Positions 17,796 through 25,356 of a stretch of DNA of 64,000 nt are shown piece by piece (position 1 is the stretch's first letter; each line of letters starts with the position of its first letter). The position numbers and the translations under genes are program-made. The DNA is from Pseudomonadota bacterium. GTDB lineage: Bacteria > Pseudomonadota > Alphaproteobacteria > Azospirillales > Azospirillaceae. The stretch is from assembly GCA_023416455.1 (NCBI GenBank), contig JAEZHQ010000129.1, positions 1-64,000 on the forward strand. The letters are read 5' to 3'. The notes below the pieces were generated by a model, which made no database searches, was not told the origin of the DNA, and saw nothing but the letters and a program-made list of their open reading frames with translations.

Positions 17796-19172
17796 TCAGT
17801 CGAGCATCGGCAGCCCGGTCTCGATGCGCACCAGCGCCGACAGAAGCGGGGCGCCGATGTCACGGCGGACGAAGTTGCTGGCGCGCTCGGCGGCGTTGAT
17901 CGAGCCCTGGAAGGTCCGGCGCCATCGGTCGTCGCCGTACATCACCTTCTCCGCCTTGGCCTTCTGGGCGAGCAGGGCGGGGCGCCGCCCGGCGGCCTCG
18001 TCGACCAGCTTGTCGAGGCGCCGCATCAGGTCGGCGGCGCCGTTGGAATCGCCGCGCTTTTGCGCCGCCTCGATCAGCTCGGCGAAGGACTCGCCGCGGA
18101 TGTCCATATCCTGGATCTGCTCGGCGTAGGCCAGCGCCACCGCGGACTCGTTGCGCAGCGCCAGCCGGCCCAGCACCGCCGGGATGGTCCAGGGATTCTC
18201 GTCCTGCACGGTGCGCAGCAGCCCCAGCGCCAGATTGCTGTCGCCCAGCTCCGCCGCCGCCACGGCCAGCTCCGGCGGGCAGCAGTCGCCGCGGGTCTCG
18301 CGGAATTTGGAGAACTGCGTCTCCACGCTGTTGAGGAACAGGGTGCGCGCGGTGCTTTCCTTGCCGGCCCGCAACAGGGTCTGGGCCACCAGCCCCAGCT
18401 CCCACGAGCAGCCGCGGGCGGCGGCGTAGGCCTTGGCCTCGTCGGCGAGCTGGGCGGTCAGGGCGTTGTCGCCCCGCCAGGAGGCCGCCTTGGCGATGTC
18501 GGCCAGGTTGTAGAGGCGCGTCGAGCAGTCGGGGATCTGCCGGGTGACCTCCAGCGCCAGCGACGTCTGCCCCATCAGCGCCAGGGCGCGGGCGACGAAC
18601 AGATCCTGCCCGGTCCCGTCGGTGGCGGCGCCGCGGCGCACCGCGCTGACGAAGGGGGCGATGATCTCCTTGGCCCGCGCGCCGTCGCCGACGGTGTGGT
18701 AGGCGACCGCCAGCGACAGCCAGTCCCAGCGCGCGGCGGTGATCGGGGTCTCCACCGGAGGCAGCATCTCGGCGACCCGGTGCAGGAAGCACAGCGAGGT
18801 CAGCGGGTCGTTGCACACCAGGGCACGGATGCGCGACCGGAACTCGTAGAAGTCGAAATCGCCGACGAACTGGTTGGTGATCAGCTGCACGGCCAGCGGG
18901 CTGTCCGGGTACTTCGCCACCACCTCGTTGAGCAGCTTGTCGGCCTCCTTCAGCAGGCGGCTCTCCTCGGCGACGTCGTAGGTGGTGTCGGCCTGCCGGA
19001 TCAGCTGCATGGCCTGGACGAACAGGCGGTTCGCCGGCCCGTAGTCCTGCGCCTGCTGCGCCCCGGCCGCCCCGCTGCCCATGGCGGCGGCGACCAGCGC
19101 CGCCAGGGCCAGGAACAGGGCCATGGCGCAGGCGGTGATGGCGCGGTCGGCAAAGGCGGACGGGAGAGCCAT
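17796..19172 (-). CDS. Secreted tetratricopeptide-like helical repeat protein
   Basis: A 458-residue protein with a signal peptide (ACAMALFLALAALVAAAMGS, likely cleavage after AGA near residue 37), so periplasmic. The mature part is all-helical, with TPR/Sel1-like repeats such as ALALMGQTSLALEVTRQIP and ELAVAAAELGDSNLALGLLR. I cannot name a family. The start at ATG 19172 is the most natural for the signal peptide; a GTG at 19205 overlaps the BON gene. It lies 22 bp after the BON lipoprotein gene, so both are likely co-transcribed and may act together in the envelope. Confidence 0.75.
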   Translation of the reverse strand: MALPSAFADRAITACAMALFLALAALVAAAMGSGAAGAQQAQDYGPANRLFVQAMQLIRQADTTYDVAEESRLLKEADKLLNEVVAKYPDSPLAVQLITNQFVGDFDFYEFRSRIRALVCNDPLTSLCFLHRVAEMLPPVETPITAARWDWLSLAVAYHTVGDGARAKEIIAPFVSAVRRGAATDGTGQDLFVARALALMGQTSLALEVTRQIPDCSTRLYNLADIAKAASWRGDNALTAQLADEAKAYAAARGCSWELGLVAQTLLRAGKESTARTLFLNSVETQFSKFRETRGDCCPPELAVAAAELGDSNLALGLLRTVQDENPWTIPAVLGRLALRNESAVALAYAEQIQDMDIRGESFAELIEAAQKRGDSNGAADLMRRLDKLVDEAAGRRPALLAQKAKAEKVMYGDDRWRRTFQGSINAAERASNFVRRDIGAPLLSALVRIETGLPMLD

Positions 19173-19194
19173 GGCGGTGCGATGACCTTGGAGC

Positions 19195-19776
19195 CTAGAG
19201 GACACGGACGTAGTTGACGACCCGCTGGACGTTGGGCAGCACGCGGGCGTGGTCGACGGCGCGGTTCAGCTCGTCCTGGCTGACGGCGACACCCATGAGA
19301 TAGACGACGCCGTTGACGGTATCGATGCTGTAGTTCCGGCCGTGGATGGTCGAGTCGAAGGTGAGGCGGGTCCGCAGCTGGGTCGAGATCCAGGTGTCGC
19401 GGGCGCTGTCGAGCAGGCTCGATTCGTTGTCCACCTGGATCTCGTTGATCACCTCCTGCACGCCGTCGGCCTGCCAGGCCAGCCGGACCGCGTCCAGGCG
19501 CATCTGCGGATCGGCCGCTCGCCCGGTCAGCAGCACCCGGCCCTGATTCACGGTCAGGCCGATGCGCCGGTGCAGGTCCATGGAGTGCTGAAACCACAGG
19601 TGGTTGATCCGGGCCTGGATCTCGGTGTCGGCGACGACGCCGGACAGGCCGCGGTGATCGGTGGCGGCCACGGCGGTGGTGGCGGCGCCGCCGATCACCA
19701 GGGGCGCGCAGCCCGGTGCGACGACCGTCACAACGGCCAACCCGACCAGCGCCCAAAGGCGGCCCAACCCCGACAC
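19195..19776 (-). CDS. Lipoprotein with two BON domains (DolP/OsmY-like)
   Basis: The 193-residue protein has a short lipoprotein signal ending VAPGC (about residue 23) and then two BON domains, at about 45-115 and 118-190. The second ends in the usual AVDHARVLPNVQRVVNYVRV. GTG 19776 is chosen because GGAGG lies six bases upstream and gives a normal signal length; ATGs at 19830 and 19881 would give over-long signals. BON domains bind phospholipid or the envelope. E. coli DolP, with the same layout, preserves outer-membrane integrity and supports amidase activation. An amidase gene lies just upstream here, which fits such a role (inference). Confidence 0.85.
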   Translation of the reverse strand: MSGLGRLWALVGLAVVTVVAPGCAPLVIGGAATTAVAATDHRGLSGVVADTEIQARINHLWFQHSMDLHRRIGLTVNQGRVLLTGRAADPQMRLDAVRLAWQADGVQEVINEIQVDNESSLLDSARDTWISTQLRTRLTFDSTIHGRNYSIDTVNGVVYLMGVAVSQDELNRAVDHARVLPNVQRVVNYVRVL

Positions 19777-19940
19777 GCTCTGCCTCCGCTCCGCGGCCCG
19801 CCGAAGGGGCGGGCGGCCGGAAAAAGTCATGCCGCAAGCGCGTTGGCAATGGGGAATCTGATGGGCTTTGTGGGTTGTCATTGTTTTGTTCCGGGGGTGA
19901 TGCACGAATGTTGCACTCGCTGCGAGCGCGAAGGATTCGC

Positions 19941-20759
19941 TCAGGCGAAGGGCGCGCGGGAAACCAGGCCGGCGAGTTCGCGCGCCAGCACGCGGGCGAT
20001 CGTCCGCCGCGCCCGCGGGTCGGCGAGGGTCGCCTCGTCGCGGGCGTTTGACAGGAAGCCGGTCTCCAGCAGGACCGACGGCATGTCGGGGGCACGCAGC
20101 ACGGCGAAGTTGGCGGAACGCATGGGGTTGTCGAGCAGGCGCAGATCCTTCCCCGCCCCCTTCACGATGGACTGGCGGGCGACCAGCGAGGCGCGCTTGG
20201 TGTGGTGGGCGGCGAGGTCGAGCAGGATGTCCTTGACCGCCTTGGTGGTGCCCTTGGGCACCACGCCGCCCAGCCGGTCCGCCTGGTTCTCCTGGCGGGC
20301 CAGCGCCGCGGCGAAGGCGTCGGAACCCTTCTCCGACAGGGTGTAGGCGGACAGCCCGCGCGCCTGCCGGTTGGGTGCGCTGTCGGCATGGATGGACACG
20401 AACAGGTCGGCGCGCGCCCCGCGGGCCAGCGCCACGCGCTCGTCCAGCGCCAGGAAGCGGTCGTCGCTGCGGGTCAGCTTGGCGCCGACGCGGTGCTGGC
20501 CGGACAGCAGCCGGGCCACCTCGCGGGCGATGTCGAGCGTGACGTCCTTCTCCAGCGTGCCGCGCGCGCCGACGGCGCCCGGGTCGGCGCCGCCGTGGCC
20601 GGGATCCAGCATGATCAGGCGTTGCCGGGCCGGCGACCGGCCGGCCGGGGCACGGGCCGAGGCCTTCGTCTCCGCGGCCCAGCTCGTGGCGGATCCCAGC
20701 GCGCCTGCGCCGAGAAGCGGGAAGGTCAGTGCCAGTCGTAGAAGACGTCTGCGGTCCAT
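19941..20759 (-). CDS. N-acetylmuramoyl-L-alanine amidase (AmiC type)
   Basis: The 272-residue zinc amidase cleaves the lactyl-L-alanine bond of peptidoglycan, mainly during cell separation. A twin-arginine-like signal (MDRRRLLRLALTFPLLGAG) directs export. The zinc ligands are all visible: H55 in DPGHGG, E70 in GTLEKDV and H124 in SIHADS, with catalytic E232 in LLETGFLSN. AmiC uses the same Tat route in E. coli. No AMIN targeting domain is present. ATG 20759 was chosen over an upstream extension without a signal. Confidence 0.92.
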   Translation of the reverse strand: MDRRRLLRLALTFPLLGAGALGSATSWAAETKASARAPAGRSPARQRLIMLDPGHGGADPGAVGARGTLEKDVTLDIAREVARLLSGQHRVGAKLTRSDDRFLALDERVALARGARADLFVSIHADSAPNRQARGLSAYTLSEKGSDAFAAALARQENQADRLGGVVPKGTTKAVKDILLDLAAHHTKRASLVARQSIVKGAGKDLRLLDNPMRSANFAVLRAPDMPSVLLETGFLSNARDEATLADPRARRTIARVLARELAGLVSRAPFA

Positions 20760-21029
20760 GCGCCCGGGGCTCCGTCGGATCGGCGCCGCCGGAACCGCCG
20801 AACGGGACGGGCATCGGGGTCGGGGCGGCGGCCGGCCTCGTGTCTGTGCGAGCCAGTTGGGTCCGCGCAAAAGGGTTGTCAAGACCAGCCGGTGGTAATC
20901 CCGCCGAATGTCCTTGGAAGATGTTCATACCCCGCACCATGGCCGTATGAGGATTCGGCGCGGTCCAATGCTTCCTTGATCATGGACGTCGAAGGCGGTA
21001 AAATTTTGCGATAAGTTGGGGAGGTGACG

Positions 21030-21197
21030 ATGTTGAGGAAGGCCTTGTTCAACATCATCCGGCAGGAGCAACGCGACGTTGAGGATGAGCTCCAGAAGGA
21101 GGAGCGCAGCCCGACCCCGGATGTCCTGCGCGTGGTCGCCTTGCAGCGCGAGGCGACCAGCCTGCGGCGCGAACTGGAACATTTCAGCGACCTTTGA
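21030..21197 (+). CDS. Small helical protein, 55 aa, unknown
   Basis: ATG 21030 follows an almost perfect ribosome site, GGGGAGG, five bases upstream. The product is a charged, helical, probably coiled-coil peptide (MLRKALFNIIRQEQRDVEDE … ATSLRRELEHFSDL) with a short amphipathic start. It has no signal peptide. The gene stands alone between the amidase and a run of 19-bp repeats. I do not recognise a family. The codon use is like the neighbours, which supports it being a real small gene. Confidence 0.6.
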   Translation: MLRKALFNIIRQEQRDVEDELQKEERSPTPDVLRVVALQREATSLRRELEHFSDL

Positions 21198-21236
21198 CCG
21201 GCCCGTCCTGCGGCGCCCGGCTCCGGCCAATCCAGG

Positions 21237-21312
21237 TCAGCATGACCCCTTCAGGTCGGCTTGATCCCTTTATGTCAGCTTGATCCCTTTATGTCAGCTT
21301 GACATAACCGCG
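21237..21312. repeat. 19-bp tandem repeat, about four units
   Basis: Four consecutive 19-bp units: TCAGCATGACCCCTTCAGG (21237-21255, degenerate), TCGGCTTGATCCCTTTATG (21256-21274), TCAGCTTGATCCCTTTATG (21275-21293), then TCAGCTTGACAT… (from 21294). The last unit contains the final codons of the minus-strand gene ending at 21289. Units two and three differ at one base. The array is AT-richer than its surroundings. Confidence 0.85.
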
Positions 21313-21675
21313 CTCGATGACCCGTTCGGCAGCCTCGAAGACGGATTGCATCTCCTCGTAGGCCCGGCGCAGGCGGGCCAGGGTTTCCACGGTTTCCGCG
21401 TCGGGGCGCCGGTTCCCGGCGGCCTTGAGCCCGGCGCGGATGTAGTCGGCCCGCAGTTCGGCGACGCGCACCGCCATGCGCAGGAAGGATTCCCGGTTCA
21501 GGTTCGGCAACTCGCGGCCGATCACCTCGCAGTTGGCCTCCAGGATGGCGGCCTCCGTATGCTCCAGGAAGTGGAGGATGCGCTGGCGGGAGTCGCTTTC
21601 CGCCGCCTCGCGTGTGAGAAGCCGGTCCACCTTGCCCTTGGCGTATTCGCCGATGATCTTGCCGCCCGCGCCCAT
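21289..21675 (-). CDS. Hypothetical helical protein, 128 aa
   Basis: I do not recognise this family. The protein is helical and charged throughout (for example AAILEANCEVIGRELPNLNR and TLARLRRAYEEMQSVFEAAE), with no signal or membrane segment. ATG 21675 has GGAGGGG about five bases upstream, a strong site. The last codons (VKLT) and stop fall inside the 19-bp repeat array, so repeat gain or loss could change the C-terminus. It is divergent from purU. Confidence 0.7.
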   Translation of the reverse strand: MGAGGKIIGEYAKGKVDRLLTREAAESDSRQRILHFLEHTEAAILEANCEVIGRELPNLNRESFLRMAVRVAELRADYIRAGLKAAGNRRPDAETVETLARLRRAYEEMQSVFEAAERVIERGYVKLT

Positions 21676-21812
21676 GACACCCCTCCGCCGGTCGAGTGGC
21701 CCAGTCTGGCACGAAAGTCCTTACCAAATGCTGCCGACCATATTGCCGGATGCATCGGCCGGGCGATCGTGCTAGGGAATCCGCCCCTTGTGCCCGCCCA
21801 CGGTAGACGCGC

Positions 21813-22679
21813 ATGTCCGAGACCGGCTCCGATTATATCCTGACCATCTCCTGCCCCGACACCGTCGGCATCGTCTACGCGGTGTCCGGCTTCCTGGCCG
21901 AGCGGTCATGCAACATCATCGACAGCGCGCAGTTCGGCGACCGCATCTCCGGTCTGTTCTTCCTGCGGATCCATTTCTCGGCCGGACCGGCCGGCCCCTC
22001 GCAGGCCGAGCTGGAGGCGGCCTTCGCGGACCAGGTGGCGCAGCGCTTCACCATGACCTGGAGGCTGCACGACGCCGGCCGGCGCCAGCGGGTGCTGATC
22101 ATGGTGTCGAAGTTCGGCCACTGCCTGAACGACCTGCTGTACCGCTACCGCACCGGATACCTGCCCATCGAGATCCCCGCGATCGTCTCCAACCATCGGG
22201 ATTTCTACCAGCTCGCGGCCTGGCACAACATTCCGTTCCACTATCTGCCGGTGACGCGGGAGACCAAGGACCAGCAGGAGGCCCGCCTGCTTGAAATCGT
22301 CGAGGAGGAGAAGGTCGACCTCGTGGTGCTGGCCCGCTACATGCAGGTTCTGTCGCCGGCGCTCTGCGAGCGCATGGCCGGGCGGGTGATCAACATCCAC
22401 CATTCTTTCCTGCCCAGCTTCAAGGGGGCCAAGCCCTATCACCAGGCGCACTCCCGCGGCGTGAAGCTGATCGGGGCCACCGCCCATTACGTGACCTCGA
22501 ACCTGGACGAAGGCCCGATCATCGAGCAGGAGGCCGAGCGCGTGGACCACACCATGACGCCCGACGACCTGGTGGCCATCGGGCGCGACATCGAGAACAT
22601 CGTGCTGGCCCGCGCCGTCCGCTATCACGTCGAGCACCGCGTGCTGCTGAACGGCAACAAGACCATCGTTTTCCGGTAG
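21813..22679 (+). CDS. purU: Formyltetrahydrofolate deformylase
   Basis: The 288-residue enzyme hydrolyses 10-formyl-THF to formate and THF, balancing one-carbon pools and supplying formate for PurT. An N-terminal ACT domain (YILTISCPDTVGIVYAVSGF) precedes the formyltransferase fold with VSKFGHCLNDLLYRYRTG, NIHHSFLPSFKGAKPYHQA and the catalytic-site region ATAHYVTSNLDEGPII. Length is as in E. coli PurU. The ribosome site is weak. A GC hairpin follows the gene. Confidence 0.94.
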   Translation: MSETGSDYILTISCPDTVGIVYAVSGFLAERSCNIIDSAQFGDRISGLFFLRIHFSAGPAGPSQAELEAAFADQVAQRFTMTWRLHDAGRRQRVLIMVSKFGHCLNDLLYRYRTGYLPIEIPAIVSNHRDFYQLAAWHNIPFHYLPVTRETKDQQEARLLEIVEEEKVDLVVLARYMQVLSPALCERMAGRVINIHHSFLPSFKGAKPYHQAHSRGVKLIGATAHYVTSNLDEGPIIEQEAERVDHTMTPDDLVAIGRDIENIVLARAVRYHVEHRVLLNGNKTIVFR

Positions 22680-22681
22680 GC

Positions 22682-22722
22682 CCGCGGCCCCGGGGGGCGC
22701 CTTCGGGCGGGCTCCCCGGCCT
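22682..22722. terminator. UUCG-tetraloop hairpin between converging purU and phyR
   Basis: CGCC (22698-22701), TTCG and GGCG (22706-22709) form the tip of a longer GC-rich stem (GGCCCCGGGG against CCCCGGCC). It lies in the 43 bp between two converging genes and could serve both strands. No T-tract. Confidence 0.45.
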
Positions 22723-23517
22723 TCAGTGGGGCCGCACCGTCCCGGCGATGTCGTCCGGGGCGGGCGTGAAGACGGCGCGGGTGATCGCCTGCTCGATCTG
22801 CTCGCGGCTGAAGGGCTTGGGGATGACCGGCCCCAGATGCTCCAGCCCGCGGCGGCCGAGTTCGTCGGGGAAAGCGGTCACGAAGATGACCGGCAGGAAG
22901 CGCTGGCGCCGCAATTCACGGGCGACCTCGATGCCGTTGTCGCCCTCGGCCAGCCGGATGTCCATCAGGGCCAGCGTCGGCGTGTGCCCGGCGGCCAGCG
23001 TCAGGGCCTCGTCCATGGTGGCCGCGTTGCCGCACACCGTGTGGCCCATGCCGCGCACCGTCTCGGCCAGGTCGTAGGCAATGATGGCGTCGTCCTCGAC
23101 GATCAGGATGGTCGCGGTCAGGCGCGCACGCACCCGTTCGCGGGCGTGGTTCAGGCGCTCCATCGCCACTTCCGGGGCGAGGTCCAGCACCGCGGCGGCG
23201 TCGGCGACCGGCAGGTCCTCCAGGTTGACCAGCAGGTAAAGCCGGCGCTCCACCTCCTCCAGGGAGAGCAGCGCCGCCTCCACCGGATGCTGGGGGCTGC
23301 GGTCGCCGGACGGCCCCGCCTTGTCCTGCAAAAGGTTCAGATGGCGGTACAGAGCGCCGCGCGACAGATCCGGCCCGGTGGAGGCGCCATCGCCCAGATG
23401 CCATTCCAGGGTGCGCGTCACCAGGGCGTCGCCCTGCGCCGGCGTCCCGGTCAGGGCGCGGGCGTAGCGGCGCAGGTAGGGCAGATGCTCCATCAGGTGG
23501 CGGGTGCTTTGATCCAT
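22723..23517 (-). CDS. phyR: PhyR-type general stress response regulator (anti-anti-sigma factor)
   Basis: The 264-residue protein has the PhyR layout: an N-terminal sigma-factor-like domain (about residues 5-135) without DNA-binding competence, and a C-terminal receiver domain. Receiver residues are intact: acidic pocket E141-D142-D143, phospho-acceptor D186 in LALMDIRLAEG, T214 and K234. When phosphorylated, PhyR releases the sigma-like domain to capture the anti-sigma factor NepR, freeing EcfG. No nepR or ecfG lies in this window. Two candidate small RNAs follow upstream of it. No EcfG-like promoter was found directly ahead of this gene. Confidence 0.92.
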   Translation of the reverse strand: MDQSTRHLMEHLPYLRRYARALTGTPAQGDALVTRTLEWHLGDGASTGPDLSRGALYRHLNLLQDKAGPSGDRSPQHPVEAALLSLEEVERRLYLLVNLEDLPVADAAAVLDLAPEVAMERLNHARERVRARLTATILIVEDDAIIAYDLAETVRGMGHTVCGNAATMDEALTLAAGHTPTLALMDIRLAEGDNGIEVARELRRQRFLPVIFVTAFPDELGRRGLEHLGPVIPKPFSREQIEQAITRAVFTPAPDDIAGTVRPH

Positions 23518-23739
23518 GACTTTCCCCGTACCTCTCAGCCGGGCGGTTGGGTGGAGACCGCCGCAATCCTCTTAGGACAGGAGTGAATTTTGGCGCTCGC
23601 TCCTTCCCAAGGTTAAGTTCATATGGCGCACTCCCCGGCATATCAGGAGGGACCCCGGAAGGGCTACCGGCGGCGGCCGAGGCGGGCTAACCCGTTGGCG
23701 GAGGGCCGCCTCTCCGCTGCGCCGCGTTAACCCTCGTGA

Positions 23740-23862
23740 AAGGCTTAGTCTCATACTCTGATATTCCCACCCCGGCGGTGACGCCGGTGTGGGTTATGGC
23801 GAGTGTTCCCAAAGACTCTGCGCGCCGTCACCCTCCCCCGGTGGCGGCGCGTTTTTCATGGC
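23740..23862 (+). ncRNA. Candidate small RNA A with C-rich terminator loop
   Basis: Two stable hairpins stand in gene-free DNA. The first, 23766-23793, pairs CCCACCCCGGCG with CGCCGGTGTGGG around GTGA (12 bp, one mismatch). The second, 23821-23851, pairs CGCGCCGTCACC with GGTGGCGGCGCG (12 bp including one G-U) around CTCCCCC and is followed by TTTTT (23852-23856), a textbook intrinsic terminator. The loop CUCCCCC could pair with Shine-Dalgarno sequences. No open frame uses this terminator. The 5' end is unknown; a weak sigma-70-like promoter (TTAACC at 23727, CATACT near 23752) is possible. Confidence 0.55.
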
Positions 23863-23888
23863 CGCACGCCGCGGATGCGAAGGGGCGG

Positions 23889-23913
23889 GGAACAATCGGG
23901 CAAAGGGAGTGTT
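23889..23913 (+). promoter_or_regulatory. EcfG-type (general stress) promoter-like sequence
   Basis: GGAAC (23889-23893), 16 bases, then TGTT (23910-23913). This fits the alphaproteobacterial EcfG consensus GGAAC-N16/17-CGTT except for one base in the -10 element. Expected transcription start is near 23920, directly ahead of candidate small RNA B and about 370 bp upstream of phyR on the other strand. Confidence 0.5.
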
Positions 23914-23919
23914 GGCATG

Positions 23920-24010
23920 GGCAATGGTGTGATTCCTCCCTGAACCGCCAGTCCCTTCAAGGCCGCCGGCCACGCCCGCGTTGCGGGGGAGCGCCGGCGG
24001 CAATTTTTTT
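23920..24010 (+). ncRNA. Candidate small RNA B, about 90 nt, stress-promoter driven
   Basis: Downstream of the EcfG-like promoter, the transcript would carry an apparently unpaired UUCCUCCCUGAA segment (near 23933), an anti-Shine-Dalgarno-like stretch. It would end in a nested hairpin: GCCGCCGGC (23962-23970) pairs perfectly with GCCGGCGGC (23993-24001), with CCCGC/GCGGG inside (23975-23987), then AATTTTTTT (24002-24010). The terminator is one of the strongest in the window. There is no coding frame of note. CCUCC-bearing stress RNAs are known in Rhodobacter and rhizobia; homology to those is not shown. Confidence 0.55.
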
Positions 24011-24131
24011 GTCGCCGGGACCGTCCGGCGACCGATGCCGGCTTGCAGAGGATTTGCGGGGCATTACCGGCCGGGGTATTAGTGACGTACCCGGCTGATC
24101 GGCCGGCCATGGCACCGATCCGGAAGCGCGT

Positions 24132-24665
24132 ATGGAAAACGAAGAATTCGACCTTTCCGTGATCGACGGCATCCCGGCCGACGCGCAGGGCGATTTCCTG
24201 GAGTGGCGGCGGCGGGTGGCTGGAACCAACATCTCCGACAAGACCCTGCTGGCGACGGATTATCTCAATCACTTCAACGAGATCGTGATGTTGATCGAGA
24301 TGATCCCGGATATGCCGGACATGATGGAGGAATGCCGGCTCTGGCAGGCGAAGAGCTACGTCGAGCATTTCCGGGACAGCGGCGTGGCCGACCGGGATCT
24401 GGCAATCGCCGCCTATGACCATGTGCCGGCCAAGTTCAAGCGTCCGTTCGAGGATACCATCGCCCAGGCGCACCAGGTCGTGCGCCACACGCTTGAGCGT
24501 ATCGGCGCCGACATCGAGGAACGGGAAGCGGACAAGCTGCGTTTGGACTGCCAGATCTCGGTGGCGATGATTCACCGCATCATCCAGGTCGCCAATGGAA
24601 TCATCCACGGCACCGCCCACGTCATGGAACAGGCGGAAATCGATCTCTATCTCAGCGCCGGCTGA
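24132..24665 (+). CDS. Hypothetical helical protein, 177 aa
   Basis: I do not recognise a domain. The protein is acidic at both ends and strongly helical (YLNHFNEIVMLIEMIPDMPD, ERIGADIEEREADKLRLDCQ), ending in a possible four-helix-like segment MIHRIIQVANGIIHGTAHVM. Met is unusually frequent. ATG 24132 has GGAAG about five bases upstream. No signal or membrane span. It stands alone after the small RNA region; it may belong to a conserved Rhodospirillales family, judged only from its tidy composition. Confidence 0.7.
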   Translation: MENEEFDLSVIDGIPADAQGDFLEWRRRVAGTNISDKTLLATDYLNHFNEIVMLIEMIPDMPDMMEECRLWQAKSYVEHFRDSGVADRDLAIAAYDHVPAKFKRPFEDTIAQAHQVVRHTLERIGADIEEREADKLRLDCQISVAMIHRIIQVANGIIHGTAHVMEQAEIDLYLSAG

Positions 24666-24718
24666 ATCCTCCTCCCCCGGCGCAAACGGCGATTGCTTGT
24701 GTACCCACCATTCGCTCG

Positions 24719-24766
24719 TTGCATGGCTCAAAGGCCGAGCCCCGCACTACAGTAAAAGCCATGCAA
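24719..24766 (+). promoter_or_regulatory. Inverted repeat in the leader of the marR-ligase operon
   Basis: TTGCATGGC (24719-24727) and GCCATGCAA (24758-24766) are perfect 9-bp inverted arms 30 bp apart, about 55 bp before the MarR start. It could be an operator pair for the MarR protein or a leader hairpin. Confidence 0.4.
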
Positions 24767-24819
24767 GAAGAGGGCACCGCGGGCGCGGATGCCCTCCGAT
24801 GAGGGAGTGGAGACAAACC

Positions 24820-25353
24820 GTGAAGGGACCTGCCACCGCACCGGCCGATTGCGCGGCCGAGGCGCCGGGGGACGCGTCGCTCGACGTGGAGGCGGCCGAT
24901 CCCGCCGCCCCGCCGGAGATGCGCCTGTGGCTGCGCCTGTCGTCCTGCGCCCTGCTCCTGGGCGGACGCCTGCGCAGCCGCCTGCGCGAGGATTTCAAGA
25001 CGACGCCGCCGCGCTTCGACCTGCTGGCGCTGCTTGATCGTTTCCCGGAGGGCCTGACCATGGGCGAGCTGTCCAAGCGTCTGATGGTCACCAACGGCAA
25101 CGTCACCGGTATCGTGGAGCGGCTGCTGCGCGACGGTCTGGTCACCCGGGCGGCGGCCTCCAACGACCGGCGCATGCAGTTCGTCCGGATCACCCCGGAC
25201 GGGACGGCGGCCGTGCAGGCGATCGGGCGGGCGCAGCGGCGATGGCTCGGCGAGCTGACCGGCGGGCTGTCCCACGAGGAGACGGTGCAGTTGATGGGCC
25301 TGCTGGGAAAGCTGAAGAAATCGGTGCGTGGAAGCAACGGCGGAGGGCGGTAG
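24820..25353 (+). CDS. MarR family transcriptional regulator
   Basis: The 177-residue protein has a winged-helix MarR core (RFDLLALLDRFPEGLTMGEL, then VTNGNVTGIVERLLRDGLVTR with wing AASNDRRMQFVRITPDG). The N-terminal 35 residues are Ala/Pro/Asp-rich and variable. GTG 24820 is favoured because GGAGA lies seven bases upstream; ATG 24799 is possible. It ends 3 bp before an acyl-CoA ligase gene, so it probably controls that operon in response to an aromatic or acyl-CoA ligand, as many MarR/ligase pairs do (inference). Confidence 0.9.
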   Translation: MKGPATAPADCAAEAPGDASLDVEAADPAAPPEMRLWLRLSSCALLLGGRLRSRLREDFKTTPPRFDLLALLDRFPEGLTMGELSKRLMVTNGNVTGIVERLLRDGLVTRAAASNDRRMQFVRITPDGTAAVQAIGRAQRRWLGELTGGLSHEETVQLMGLLGKLKKSVRGSNGGGR

Positions 25354-25356
25354 CGC

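Noticed and set aside
21237..21312. Possible CRISPR array
   Set aside because: Units are 19 bp in direct tandem without spacers, and no cas genes are present.
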